A DNA stretch of 64,000 bases from Orobanche coerulescens (GCA_033398695.1 CM065815.1:97244501-97308500); one strand, 5' to 3'. Positions 43,686-55,979 are shown, counted from the stretch's first letter. Numbers and translations: made by a program. The notes: generated from the letters alone by a model not told the origin.

Positions 43686-45210
43686 TGTTAGGAGTATGCC
43701 CTAGAATGCCACTCAGAGGATGTTTGGGTGAGGGCATTGTACTTTTTATTATGTATAATATTATCAGAATGCAATTGTTTGTTTCTTTATTTACTGGTAG
43801 TCACTGGCATTCCTGACTCGTAAATATATAAATAAACTAGTCCATGTATTTGAGAGCAAAACATTTCAGTCCTTATTGGATAAGGGGATCGACATTGGAA
43901 AGGTTTATGGCTCAAATACTTAATCATTCGCAAGTCGATGAAACTTGACTGGACATTAAGTTTATATGAAGACTTGTATGACGTGTTCTTTGACTTGGAG
44001 AGTGCCTGTCAAATACTAATAGTTAGTGGGAGCACACGTTATAGGTATGCTAATTAGATTAGTATACCCAAATAGACTCACCCTCAATTCGTCACACGGA
44101 TTTCACCCCGGGACAGTCAATGATGGAATCGAAAGGTTGTGATAGGTATTCGTGAACCTTCGACTTGAGGATTTAGTAGGTATGTGCTTGTGACGTTAAG
44201 ATTTTCATTAGAGTAGTTCGACCCAGAAAACCAGAAGGTGGGGGTCAACCTCGACGTGCATCTTGACGGGCAAGTAGCAGGTTATACTAAATACCAAGAT
44301 ATGATTCTTTCTCCTGTTAGTGAACGGGTTATATGTCCAATGTGGTTATTGGCAGATGAGGTCATAACTATTTGGCCAAAGCATTGGAGCTAGTTGTATT
44401 GGATACACGAGAGCTCGATGATCTCAATTTGCATTGACTCATGCATAGCGTCAAGTACAGATGGGGTTTGACTGACCGTGACCCTTTAAATTGAACGGGA
44501 CATTTGAAAGAAGGTTTTATACGTATATTGGTATTCACGACAGAAAGGTTTTGGAATGATCCCCATCATTTGTTCTCAGTTAGGGTACAGTGTAGGCCGC
44601 CAGCCTGGCTAGGTGGTGCTACTACTCTTTGGTTCCTCCCATTGCTAACTGAGATGGACCTATCGAGTCGCGCAATAGAATTGACGACGGAATGAATCGA
44701 GCTTATTCTCTCTTTGTGAATATTAGATATTGGATATCTAATTTATTGAACATTGGATGTCTAATTAATTTTGGGACATTGGATGTCTAAATTAATTTAT
44801 TAGATAAATTAATTTACGGCCTAATGAATTAAATATAATACTGGGTGATTAATTTAATTCATGAATATAATTATTTTCTTAGAGAAATTAATTATATTAT
44901 TTTGTATTTAATATAATTAATTAATTGGATTAATTAATTGATATTAATACATCGGAACGAATTGGGTTTATCTGTTTGGACTCACGAGAGTCCGAAATGA
45001 ACCAAATCCGTCCGGTTCTTCTAGAGGCCGCCCCCCACCTACTCCCATACATCATGGTCTTAGTCTCCACCTTAATAGGTGAAATACCAAGGACTTTGAG
45101 AGATTTGATATCTCATTTAATATGGGAGAGATGACTTTTGATAGAGCAAGTGGGAGAATAAAAGTGAAGACCTCTCTTGATTCCAGGAACAGCTAACTCA
45201 CCGTTCTTTT

Positions 45211-45287
<77 letters not shown>

Positions 45288-45707
45288 TTTTCTCAATTCT
45301 TCTTCACTTTCACTTCATTTTCTAAGAGAAATATTGAGAGAGTTTTTGATAAATATACTTGGAGTGTATTCATCAAATATTATAGCTTCTATCATCCGAT
45401 TCTAGCCGTGATCTTGGAGGTTAATTGGGTGGTTGTCATTCCGATCGTTTCTCCGGTGCGTGGCAAATAGAGACCCGGTGTTTTCGGAGTTGGATCATCC
45501 TAGAGCTTGTTGCGGATTGGATTCGCAATGGATATCATCTTCTCACCATTTAATCAACGGACTACGAGGGTATGGTTTCCTATCTTCCTTTGTTTCATTT
45601 TAATATTCGTATATACATAGCTTGATCGATCCTCGTAGAGATTCAGATCGAATTAGATTTGTATATTGCTTCCACTGCGCCTTCGTTTTAGGCATCGAAT
45701 ACTAGCA
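43686..45707 (+). repeat. 5' LTR of copia C2
   Basis: 2022 bp, TGTTAGGAGTATG to GAATACTAGCA. It aligns with C3 LTRs throughout but carries a long (GA)n run and is more diverged. Confidence 0.92.
45212..45284. repeat. (GA)n microsatellite in C2 LTR
   Basis: About 36 GA dinucleotides at a place where C3 LTRs have no such run. Confidence 0.97.
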
Positions 45708-47440
45708 ATGGTATCAGAGTGAGGTCTTGCGATCATATATACGATATTTAGCATTTGGAATGCTTGTTTGTGATTTAGAATCACTTTGACAATCGTAGAT
45801 ATTTTATTGTTCGTCGCAATATTGTTTTTCCGTGATTCTATGTTATGATATAAATCAGGTTTTTCTTGGAAATATGATTTATATTAATAATATGTAGATC
45901 AGGAATAACAGGATTTTAGAAATCTGCCCAAAACGAGATGTATGCCATCGTTGGATGATATATCATACAGTTGCCGAGGCATTGTTGTAGGCTACCGAGT
46001 TACTGCCGAGTCATTGCTGTAGGCTACCGAGTCACTGCCGAGCGGTTTCCTGTAGGCTGTCGAGAAGGTGCTGTAGGATGCCGAGCGGGTCCTGTAGGAT
46101 GCCGAGCAGTTTTCTGTAGGCTGTCGAGCGGGTCCTGTAGGATGCCGAGAGGGTCCTGTAGGATGCCGAGTGGGTTCCTGTAGGATGACGAGAGGGTCCT
46201 GTAGCCGCCGAAAGGTGGTGCCCGGTGCCGCTGCGCCTTCCAGTGTCGGGCACTGGGTCTAGTGTTTCAGTATATTTTCGATAATTGATTTTTCCAGTAT
46301 TAAATCATTAATTTGGAATTTTTGATGAAGGAAAAATTTAAAGAAAATATTTTTAGGGTTCACTACGGACGAAAATTAAATTCTCGATTATTGTTGAACT
46401 GATTGGATCAATTCTATTTATTGTTGATTATATATATTAGTTAGATCAATGTAATATACATGCAATACATTTACTTAGTATTTATTGGATGAATACTTTT
46501 GAATGGGGATGTGGTTCATGGACCTAGTTTTGAATCGTTCGATTTTATTCGATTGGGTTGTAAAGGCCGTTTTGATCCTATTTATTTTACTAGAAATATT
46601 TGTATCTAGGATGCAATTTTTCAATGTAAAATTTATATGTAATGATGAAGACCGGAGGAAGATCCGTTCGATAAGACGAAGATTCAATATCGAAGACTTG
46701 TAATTTGATTACGACGTTTTTGTTCTAGGAACGGTCCATGAACTACATGCTGGTAGCAACTAGGTTGTGAATATTTTATTCATATGGTATGAATGATACA
46801 AACGCGCTTAAATGAATTAATGTGCAAAGTGTAACATTAATCGCGAAAAATTCTCCCACGACAAATTATTAAGTTTATAAGGTTTCAAGGTTTTCCTTCC
46901 CTCCATCGAGCTTTCGGAAAATTGAAATCCAAATCGGATGTGCTATGCTTCCGAGTTATCGGGATAGTCATTTGGAGAGGGTCGATAAATTACCTAGAGC
47001 ACATTGGATGCCTTCGGTTGGAGCAAATTTTATCCCTAGAAACCTGTTCGGTTGCCGGATAAGATTCAATTGTGAAACTGATTTGTCTCGATGGTATAAA
47101 CTTAACTTGTTCACGAACCATAGAAACCGTATAGGTTGAGGGGAGTGAACAAGGGAAAAAAGAAGATCGAATCATCCATTAGATGGGTTGGTGTTGGACA
47201 TCGCTTTATGAAGATTAATAGACTAGAAACTCGTTCGGTTGCCCTCTACTAAAATTTATAAAGAACTCGATCACCACTATGAAGTAAAGCGAACATTACT
47301 TTTGGATTTCACATGGAGTGTGTTATTCCGATAAAAATAGTGGGAGTTGGGTTAAAAGAATAGAAAACACCTTAATCAGATCATAATTGAACGAGTCACT
47401 AATAAATTTGTACTTAATGCAGACAAACTTAACTCTCAAT
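45708..47440 (+). other. C2 leader with primer-binding site
   Basis: The primer-binding site TGGTATCAGAGT is at 45709-45720. The following 1.7 kb is non-coding and aligns with C3 52865-54488, most clearly from 46480 onward, so a very long conserved leader is a family trait. The leader ORF of C1 and C3 is not open here. Confidence 0.75.
46052..46200. repeat. 21-22 bp minisatellite in C2 leader
   Basis: Seven units of GTAGGATGCCGAGCGGGTCCT with variants, preceded by two longer related units. C3 has a different 21-bp repeat in the corresponding part of its leader (53139-53222). Confidence 0.9.
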
Positions 47441-48268
47441 ATGACAATGAACCCACTCGCTATACTACTCGAAAAGAACACCTTAATTGGCCCTAACTTT
47501 GTGGATTGGCTCTGCAACCTGATAATAGTCCTCAGTATAGAGGCATTGGGATACGTCTTGGAGACGGACATTCCGGCGCCTCCGGTGCGGACTAGAGCCA
47601 ATCAGAAAGAAATTGAACACCATGAAAAGTGGGTTAAGGATGACATAGAAGTCCATGCCTATATGATGGCTTCTATGTCTAATGAGCTTCAGAGAGCTCA
47701 TGAGAAAATGACTTCTGCTAGGCAGATTTTATCTCACTTAACCGAGATTTATGGTGAGCACAGTCGAACTGCTAGATATGAGATATCCAAGCAATTGTTT
47801 GGTGCTATGATGAGGGAAGGTGAGAAGGTTGGGGACCACGTCCTCAAAATGATCTCAATGATCGAGAGATTGGAGGCTCTTGATTTTAGGATGGATACTT
47901 CTCTTCAGACCAACCTTATCCTACAGTCTCTTCCTGATTCCTTCTCACAGTTTGTTATGAATTTCAACTGCAATGAGATTGTTAGCAATTTAGCAGGGTT
48001 GATGAACAAACTTGTAACCGCTCAGTCTAAGATGAAGACTCTGCAGGTGAAGGAGTCTGCCCTTGTGATTTCTTCTGGACCTCGAAGGTCTAAGAATAAG
48101 AAGAAAAAGACCAAGAAGCGGACATTACCACAAATCAAGGACCATAAACGTAAGGGCAAGGCCCCAAGAGCGAGAAGAAGAAGGACGTATGTCTCAAATG
48201 CGTTGAGCTGGGCCACTGGGCTAGAGACTGTTCGATTCTTCATGGCACTTCAGGTACAACACTTTTAG
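47441..48268 (+). pseudogene. C2 gag
   Basis: The ATG at 47441 opens MTMNPLAILLEKN, followed by a copia gag core (IVLSIEALGYVLE, EKWVKDDIEVHAYMMASM, ARYEISKQLFGAMM, LQSLPDSFSQFVMNF) and a Lys-rich basic tract (SKNKKKKTKKRT). The frame slips near 48170, so the zinc knuckle (CLKCVELGHWARDC, one Gly changed to Val) is read in another frame. It is the longest gag reading frame of this family in the window. Confidence 0.88.
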
Positions 48269-48613
48269 TTTTGGAAATAAATTGTTCTGCTACTGTATTT
48301 TCTACTTCTTGGATATTGGATTCAGGTGCTAGTTCTCATATTTGTACCGTGAATCAGGATCTAGAACAAAGTAGGAAGCTTGAAGCTGGAGAAGTGATGA
48401 TTACTGTCTGAAGTGGGCATAGTATCGAAGCAACTGACATAGGATCACTTCTTTTGGATTTAGAATCCGGCTTTGTTTTGACATTAGATGATGTACTTGT
48501 TTTGCCCAAGGGGCATAAAAATATTGTATTCATTCCGGTTATGGATCGGAAAGGCTTTTCATTTTTCATTGGTGATGGTTCTTGCAAAATTTATTTTAGA
48601 AATAAACAAGTAC
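48269..48613 (+). pseudogene. C2 protease, truncated by G3
   Basis: Encodes STSWILDSGASSHICTV (catalytic DSG), a TGA after EVMITV (48408-48410; Arg in C3), and VLVLPKGHKNIVFI, then ends at the gypsy G3 LTR. The presumed TSD before G3 is AGTAC (48609-48613). Confidence 0.87.
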
Positions 48614-50803
48614 TGTAACACCCCCCAAGACGATCAGGGCGTATTACAGCGCTGCGGACTCCACCCCTTGGAATCCACCAGGCTAACACACAAACTCGAC
48701 ATGACAATAGTGATAAACATCATCAACATACGGACAATTTCTCAATCCAAAACATACCAAATAAGTAGACCGAACTCAACAGTGCAATACAACATCAACC
48801 AAAACCCAAATCGGGTACACAACATTCACAATGTTCCAAAAGAAAGAAGTACTCGAGTACTGAAGCAAACGACATGATTAATAAAAATTAAAAGACATGA
48901 CATCAACGAACGACCATTTAAACAGATTCACTCTTGCCCATCATCCTCGTACAGCATGTATGCTCGTTCGCCTCTTAGACCTGTACCTGAAATACAAAAG
49001 TATTTCCCCTATTTAAGGGGTTAGCGACAACTGCTAGTGCAACTACAATCCATTTGAACTACCATTCTAATCAGATGGAATATGCGTCAAAATCATTTTA
49101 GAAAATATTTATATTCCGGAATATTTCGGTGCCAAGCACAAAACATAGTTCTCCAATAAAATATTTCAAAGGTTAACTGTTGGTACAAGATTCACGACCA
49201 CCGCACCTCGCAGAGGCCCTGTCGGACCATCCCTGGGTGGTTAACCCAGTTCGCGATACGCATACACACAGCACTACGTATCCCAGAGGCCCCGTAGGAC
49301 CATCCCTGGGTGAACATACACATTCACATCCACAACATACACGGGAAGCCATAATCCAAATACTAGAATATGCAAACAAATGTAAAGTACTTGCCTTTGA
49401 GACATCTTCGACGAAACGGGAACGAACAACGACTAGGAATGACCCGGAGGGAACACGACCGTTCCTAAATGAAGGATTAACACAACCCAATCCTACACGA
49501 TAACAATAATCGAATGGAATACGCCCACAACCCCGACTAATAATCATAAACATACACGGACGACGAATCAGGTGAGGGTTTTCACAAAACCTCCCCAAAT
49601 CAACAATCCACGGATTAAACATGACGGAAATGGATTGGGAATCACCCAATAATAATAATCGATAAGAAGTATCACAACATAAACGACCAATTCGAGTTAA
49701 ATCTCGACAAATCCCCAAAAACCCCAAAATGGATAAAGGTAAGGTTCTAAGCCAAATATTCGGACGGAGAAAGAGGATTAAGATGATGATAAACTTCACT
49801 TGGAACACAAAAATTGATCTCTCAAGGAACTCCACGGACAAAACTTGAATAATCGCTCAAACCTCTCTAAGAACTCTCACTACGGACGAAGAGGGAGAAA
49901 AAGAAAGAATGACGCGATGAAGGGTCTGCTCAGGTTTATAAAACCTGACCACTCATTACGTACGTTAACATACTGATGTTAACGTACACTAAGCCTCTTA
50001 CGTACGTAAGACTCAGGTGTTAGCGTACGTAATAGCTCGGCAGAACAATCTGCCCAATTTTTCGAGGCCGATAGTGTACTCTACGCCAAATATTTAGCAT
50101 ATGCTATGAGAGATTACGTACGTAACACATGCCAATTAACGTACATAAGGACCTCGCAAAAACTGGGCAAAACCTACTGTCCAAAATGCTGGGGACCATA
50201 ACGTACGTTATCACAAGGGTGTAACGTACGTTATGCAGGCATCGATAGCGCACACTATGAAGCATGAATAACCTACGTTATTCATGCAGCAGTTCAACAC
50301 TGCTGAATGCAGTTAACTGCAGAGCGGTACGAAGTCGAGACGCAACACAAGGACAGAACTCAAAATGTAGATACGAAATATACATGTCGACGAAGCTAAG
50401 TGCTGAAAGAAAATACAATTCCGACTATCGGGGAATCCGAAGTACGACAAAGAAGATAAAATTCCCTAAACTTAGAGGAAATTACAAAACAATCCAAACG
50501 TCCGAAAATCACGATACAACGTCAGATTAACAAACCAAAACTCACAACATGAATAACTCAACCATACGAACTCATGTAAATAAAGAAACAATGAAATCGA
50601 ATGAGTTTTACGAGAATCGAACATACATGCGACAAAACTAACTCAAACGAAATTACGTAAAAATATCTCTGAAACTCGTCCAAATGAAAAAACTCCAAGA
50701 ACAAAATAGATTCAAAACGTCGAAATGGTTACAAGTGAGTCGATAAAAATAGACATGCGACAAAAATATAAACTGCTAAAAATGGAAAGGTACGGATATT
50801 ACA
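48614..50803 (-). repeat. 3' LTR of G3
   Basis: 2190 bp with, on plus, TGTAACACCCCCCAAGACG at the left and CGGATATTACA at the right. The minus-strand TATA box (TTTTATAAA, about 49935-49943) lies 12 bp from the palindrome array. It also contains the duplicated GAGGCCC...CCATCCCTGGGTGG module at about 49210-49310. Confidence 0.9.
49956..50280 (-). promoter_or_regulatory. Phased palindrome array in G3 LTR, ACGTACGT-cored
   Basis: Sites start at 49956, 49980, 49998, 50021, 50072, 50095, 50114, 50137, 50199, 50222, 50246 and 50269. Most read TTACGTACGTTA or TAACGTACGTTA, with TAGCGCACACTA at 50246 and TAGCATATGCTA at 50095. Steps are mostly 23-24 bp, and the last four form a 23/24/23 quartet. Outer TAR...YTA bases are as in G1/G2; the core has shifted from GCGC to ACGT. 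Confidence 0.68.
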
Positions 50804-50866
50804 TTCTCCCCCTCTGAAAGAAGTTTCGTCCCGAAACTCAAGAATCAAAAAGCTCGGGGTGCCTCG
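50804..50866 (-). pseudogene. G3 polypurine tract and pol 3' terminus
   Basis: The minus strand shows a polypurine tract CTTTCAGAGGGGGAGAA next to the LTR and the last residues of the chromodomain-like tail (RHPELFDS then TGA, completed across the C3 insertion). CCTCG at 50862-50866 is the left TSD of C3. Confidence 0.8.
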
Positions 50867-52851
50867 TGTTAGGAGTATGCCCTTGAATGCCACTCAGAAG
50901 ATGTTGAGTGAGGGCATTGTACTTGTAATTATGTAAATCATTAATATAAGGCAATGGATGTTTCTTTATTTACTGGCAGTTACTGGCATTCCTAACTCGT
51001 AAATATACATATAGAAACTAGTCCGTGTATTTGAGAGCAAAATGTTCCACTTCTTATTGGATAAGGGGGTCGGCACTGGAAAGGTTTATAGCTCAAATAC
51101 TTAATCGTTCACAAGTCAATGAAACTTGACTGGGCGTTAAGTTTATGTGAAGACTTGTATGACGTGTTCTTTGACATGGAGAGTGCCTGTCGAACACTAA
51201 TGGTTAGTGGGAGCACACGTTATAGGTATGCTAATTGGATTAGTATACTCGAACCGAATCACCCTCGATTCGTCACACGAATTTCACTCCCGGACAGTCA
51301 ATGATGGAATCGAAAGGTTGTGATAGGTATTCGTGAACCTTCGACTTGAGGATTTAGTAGGGATGTGCTTGTGACGTCAAGATTTTCATTAGAGTAGTTC
51401 GACCCTGTAAACCGGAAAGCGGGGGTCAACCTCGACGTGCATTTTGACGGGCAAGTAGCAGGTCCTACTGAATACCAAGATAGAAGTCCTTCTCTGTTAG
51501 TGGGCGGGTTATATGTCCTTTGCGGTTATTGGCAGATGAGATCATAAGTCTTTGGCCAAAGCATTGGAGCTAATTGTATTAGATACACGATAGCTCGATG
51601 ATCTTGATTTTTATTAACGCATGCATAGCGTCAAGTACAGATAGGGTTTGACCGATCGTAACCGTATAACTTGATCGGGACATTTGAAAGAAGAGTTTAT
51701 ACGTATACTGGTATTCACGACAGAATGGTTCTTGAATGATCCCAATCATTCGTTCTCAGTTGGGGTACGGTGTAGGCCGCCAGGCTGGCTAGGTGGTGCT
51801 ACTACTATTTGGTTCCTCCCATTGCTGACTGAGACGGACCTACCGAGTCGCGCAATAGGATTGACGACGGAATGAATCAAGCTAATTCTCTCATTATGAA
51901 TATTAGATATTGGATATCTAAATTTGGGACATTGCATGTTTAAATTGATTTATTGGATAAATTGATTTACGGCCTAATGAAATAAATAAATTACTGGGTG
52001 ATTAATTTAATTCATGAATATATTTATTTCTTATTATTTTGTATTTGATATGTTTAATTAATTAGATTAATTAATCGATATAAATACATCGAAACGGAAT
52101 CGGAGTTTATCTATTTGGACTCTCGGGAGTCCGAAACGAACTAAACACGTCCGTTTCATCCTCATGCCCCCCAACTAATATACATGTGTATGTATTGACT
52201 TGTCCAAATCATGATGTTTGAAATATCATGTGTTGAGGGGACAAGTATCATACACATTATATGGTGGGGTTAGATTCTCTTTGTATGAGTTGTATTATTG
52301 TGAGTTGAACATGCATAAGAAGAGGACTCTGATCTCTCATTCTCACTACATTATTCCTTACATGAGTTGTAGTGAGAGAAAGTGAGAAAGGAGTTCTTCT
52401 TCATAGTCATATTCTTCATCAACTTAGTTCTTGATTGTTCTTAGAGAAACATCAAGAAATATTGAGAGATCAAACATTAAAACACTTAGAGTGTTACAAT
52501 CAAAAGCTTCATCACTTGATTCTAGCCGTAACCTTAGAGGTTAATCGGGTGTTGTCATTCCGGTCATTTTTACGGTGCGTGGCAAGTAGAGACGCGGTGC
52601 TTTCGGCATTGGATCGTTCAAGGGCTTGGAGCGGATTGGATTCGTAGAGATCAAGCAAAGCTTGGGGAATAGCTCAAGAGAAGGTTACCATTTAATCAAC
52701 GGACTTCAAGGGTTAGTTTCTTACAACTCCTGCTTTTCGTTTATATATTCGTATATACCTTGCTCGATCGATCCTCATAGGGATTCGGATCGAATTAATT
52801 TTCTTTTTACCGCTTCCGCTGGGCCTTCGTTTTAGGCACCGAATCCCAACA
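50867..52851 (+). repeat. 5' LTR of copia C3
   Basis: 1985 bp, TGTTAGGAGTATGCCC to CCGAATCCCAACA. It differs from the 3' LTR by scattered substitutions and a deletion of about 25 bp near 52025. Confidence 0.95.
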
Positions 52852-52852
52852 G

Positions 52853-52864
52853 TGGTATCGGAGC
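52853..52864 (+). other. Primer-binding site of C3
   Basis: TGGTATCGGAGC, one mismatch from the tRNA-iMet consensus. Confidence 0.88.
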
Positions 52865-52922
52865 GTAGGTCTTGAGATCGTATATACGATATTGGCATTT
52901 GGAATGCTCGATTAGATGGTGA

Positions 52923-53267
52923 ATGATTTGGAATCATTTTAGTCATAATCGTGGTATATGTTTTCGGTTCGTTATAGTTGTATTTTTCGTAAGTTTATGT
53001 CTAAATATAAATCTTCATTTTCTAGGAAATATGATTTATATTGAGGATATGAATGTTGAAAAATATAGATATTGGATATCCGGTCGAAAAACTAGCCCCG
53101 AAATGCCGTTGGACGGTCCGGGAGAGGTCCGGAAGAAGGGGGCCGCGGCCCAGGGCTCCGGGGCCGCAGCCCAGGGCTCGGGGGCCGCATCCCAGGGCTC
53201 AGGGGCCGCGGCCCAGGGCTGCTGGGCAGCCCTACTGCTGCCCAATGTTGTTTTCGGGCGCGGTTAA
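52923..53267 (+). CDS. Leader ORF of copia C3, unknown function
   Basis: 114 codons starting about 60 bp after the primer-binding site. The N-terminal 65 or so residues match the C1 leader ORF; the C-terminus is four in-frame copies of a 7-residue unit (GAAAQGS) made by a 21-bp repeat. No domain is known to me. It lies far upstream of gag (54489) and would act as an upstream ORF if translated. Confidence 0.3.
   Translation: MIWNHFSHNRGICFRFVIVVFFVSLCLNINLHFLGNMIYIEDMNVEKYRYWISGRKTSPEMPLDGPGEVRKKGAAAQGSGAAAQGSGAASQGSGAAAQGCWAALLLPNVVFGRG
53139..53222. repeat. 21-bp GC-rich minisatellite in C3 leader
   Basis: Four units of GGGGCCGCGGCCCAGGGCTC plus one base, starting at 53139, 53160, 53181 and 53202. 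Confidence 0.95.
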
Positions 53268-54488
53268 GCCTATTTTGGACCCATTTCGGGCCTGTTTTCT
53301 TTGTGTATTCTTAAAAATGATTTCCCACATTTTAAATTCGATTTAATATGATTAAAATGATTTATGTTTTTTCATTTTATAAGGGAAAATTGATTTATTG
53401 GAATACTTGTGATCGACCGAATTATTTGAACGTTTTTCATATTACCAATTGTGTGAATCGATTGGATCGGTTCTTATTGTTAATTGGATCAATGTATCTC
53501 TAAGCTTTCCATTTATATAGTATTTATTGGATGAATGCTTTTGAATGGGGATGTGGTTCGTGGACTTAGTTTTGTATCGTTCGTTTTATTCGATTGGGTT
53601 GTAAAGGCCATTTTGAGCCTATTTATTTTACTAGAAATATTTGTATCTAGGATGCAATTTTCAATGTAAAATTTATATGTAATGACGAAGACCGGAGGAA
53701 GATCCGTTTCGAGAAGACGAAGATTCAAGACGAAGACTTGTAATTAGATTACGGAGTTTTTGTTTTCTAGGAAAGGTCCATGAACCATATGTTGGTAGCA
53801 ACTAGGTTGTGAATGGTTGTTTCATATTGTATGAATGCCACAAACGCGTTTAAATGAATTAATGTGCAAAGTGTAACATTAATCGCGAAAATTCTCCCAC
53901 GACAAATTATTAAGTTTATAAGGTTTCAAGGTTTTCCTTCCCTCCATCGAGTTTTCGGGAAATTGAAATCCAAACCGGATGTGCTATGCTTCCGAGTTAT
54001 CGGGGTAGTCGTTCGGGGAGGATGGATAAATTACCGGGAGCGCATTGGATGCCTTCGATTGGAGCAAATTTTATCCTTAGAAACCTGATAGGTTGCCAGA
54101 TAAGATTCAATTGTGAAACTGATTTGCGTTGATGGTATAAACTTAACTTGTTCACGAACCATAGAAACCGTATAGGTTGAGGGGAGTGAACAAGGGGAAA
54201 AAGAAGATCGAATCATCCATTAGATGGGTTGGTGTTGGACACTACTTTATGAAAATTAGTAGACTAGAAACCTGTTCGGTTGCCCTCTATTAAGATTTAT
54301 AAAGAACTCGATCACCACTATGAAGTAGAGCGATGATACTTCCGGATTTCACATGGGAGTGTGCTACTCCGATAAAAATAGTGGGAGCTGGGTAACAAGA
54401 ATAGAAAAGACCTTAATTCTATACTCAGAACATAATATAACAAGTCACTAATTAATCTGTTATACTTAATGTAGAAATAACTTTTAAT
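53268..54488 (+). other. C3 leader, non-coding
   Basis: This aligns with C2 46260-47440 with small indels. No gene is seen. Confidence 0.6.
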
Positions 54489-55131
54489 ATGACAATGAAT
54501 CCAATCGCAATTCTAGAACACCCTGATTGGACCTAACTTTGTGTACTGGCTCCGCAATCTGATGATTGTCCTCAGTATAGAGGCACTGGGATACGTCTTA
54601 GAGACGGACATTCTGGCGCCTCCTGTGCGGACCAGAGCCAATCAGGAAGAGATTGAAAACCACGAAAAGTGGGTTAAGGATGACGTAAAAGTTCGTGCTT
54701 ACATTATGACTTCTATGTCTAATGAGCTTCAGAGAGCTCATGAGAAAATGACTTCTGCTAGGCAGATTCTATCTCACTTGACCGAACTTTATGGTGAGCA
54801 CAGCAGAACTGCTAGATATGAGATATCCAAGCAACTGTTCGGTGCAAGGATGAAGGAAGGTGAGAAGGTTGGGGAACACGTCCTCAAAATGATATCCATG
54901 ATCGAGAGATTGGAGGCTCTTGATTTTAAAATGGATACTTCTCTCCAAACCGAACTTATCCTACGCCTCTCCCCGATTCCTTCTCACGCTTGTTGTGAAC
55001 TTCAACCGCAATGAGATTGCATGTAATTTAGCCGGGCTAATGAACAAACTTGTGACCGCTCGCCTCGATGAAGACTCCGCGGATGAAGGAGTCTGCTCTT
55101 GTGATTTCTTCTGGACCTCGGAGGTTTAAGA
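54489..55131 (+). pseudogene. C3 gag
   Basis: The ATG at 54489 opens MTMNPIAILE, but a deletion of about 11 bp relative to C2 shifts the frame at once. The main gag frame is readable at 54541-55014 (LETDILAPPVRTRANQEE, SARQILSHLTELYGEH, ARYEISKQLFGARM). A second frameshift near 54970 moves the rest (AGLMNKLVTAR) into another frame. Confidence 0.88.
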
Positions 55132-55979
55132 ACAAGAAGAAAAAGACCAAGAAGCAGACTGGACCACATGTCAAGGACTTCAAGGGCAAGGGCAAGGCCC
55201 CAACGGTTCCAAAGAGCAAGAAGAAAGACGTTTGTCTCAAGTGCGGTGAGCTGGGCCACTGGGCTAGAGACTGTTCGATTCTTCATGGCACTTCAGGTAC
55301 AGAACTTTTAGTTTTGGAAACAAATTGTTCTGCTACTGTATTTTCTACTTCCTGGATACTGGATTCTGGTGCTAGTTCTCGTATTTGTACCGTGAATCAG
55401 GATCTGGAACAAAGTAGGAAGCTTGGAGTTGGAGAAGTTATGATCACAGTCAGAAGCGGGCATAGTGTCGAGGCGACCGACATAGGATCACTTCTTTTGG
55501 GTTTAAAATCCAGCTTTGTTTTGACTTTAGAAGATGTACTTGTTTTGCCCAAGGAGCATAAAAACATTGTATCCATTCCGGTCATGGACCGAAAAGGCTT
55601 TCCATTTTTCATTGGTGATGGTTCCTGCAAAATTTATTTCAGAAATAAACTAGTGGGTACTGCTACATTGTTAAATGGATTGTATCATCTAAATCTCAGC
55701 AAAAAAGTAGTTGTGAATACTATGACTAGAAAACATGGTAGGGATGAAACCAATCAAGTTTTGAAATGGCATCTTAGACTTGGTCATGTTGGTCAGACCA
55801 AAGTTTACAAGATGGAAAAAGATGGACTTATGGGTCCATTGGGATCGGATCCCTTTCCTACTTGTGAATCTTGCCTTAAAGGCAAAATTACTAAGTTCCC
55901 CTTCACAGGGACTTTTGAAAGAGCCGCTGACAAACTGGGATTAATCCATACCGACGTATGCTTTGGAAGCAACATGTGA
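55068..55979 (+). pseudogene. C3 gag end, zinc knuckle, protease and pre-integrase
   Basis: An open frame of 303 codons: basic tract (FKNKKKKTKKQ), a complete knuckle (CLKCGELGHWARDC), protease (STSWILDSGASSRICTV), and the pre-integrase HHCC region (LKWHLRLGHVGQTKVYKM, CESCLKGKITKF). It ends at 55979 by a short deletion just after the first integrase Asp (IHTDVCF). Confidence 0.92.

Larger units (their letters stand above)
43686..48613 (+). mobile_element. Ty1/copia element C2, left part
   Basis: Forward element of the C1/C3 family inserted in C4 after GCGTG (43681-43685, presumed TSD). LTR, primer-binding site, leader, gag and protease are present up to 48613, where gypsy G3 interrupts it. 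A short integrase piece resumes at 63696. Confidence 0.92.

Noticed and set aside
49173..49841. 222-codon reverse ORF in the G3 LTR
   Set aside because: It lies in LTR DNA with Cys-rich, repeat-derived composition (VCSPRDGPTGPLG repeats) and has no homology I recognise.
52435..52647. Repeated 70-codon ORF in C3 LTRs (also 59998-60210)
   Set aside because: It is a duplicate only because LTRs are direct repeats; no homology.
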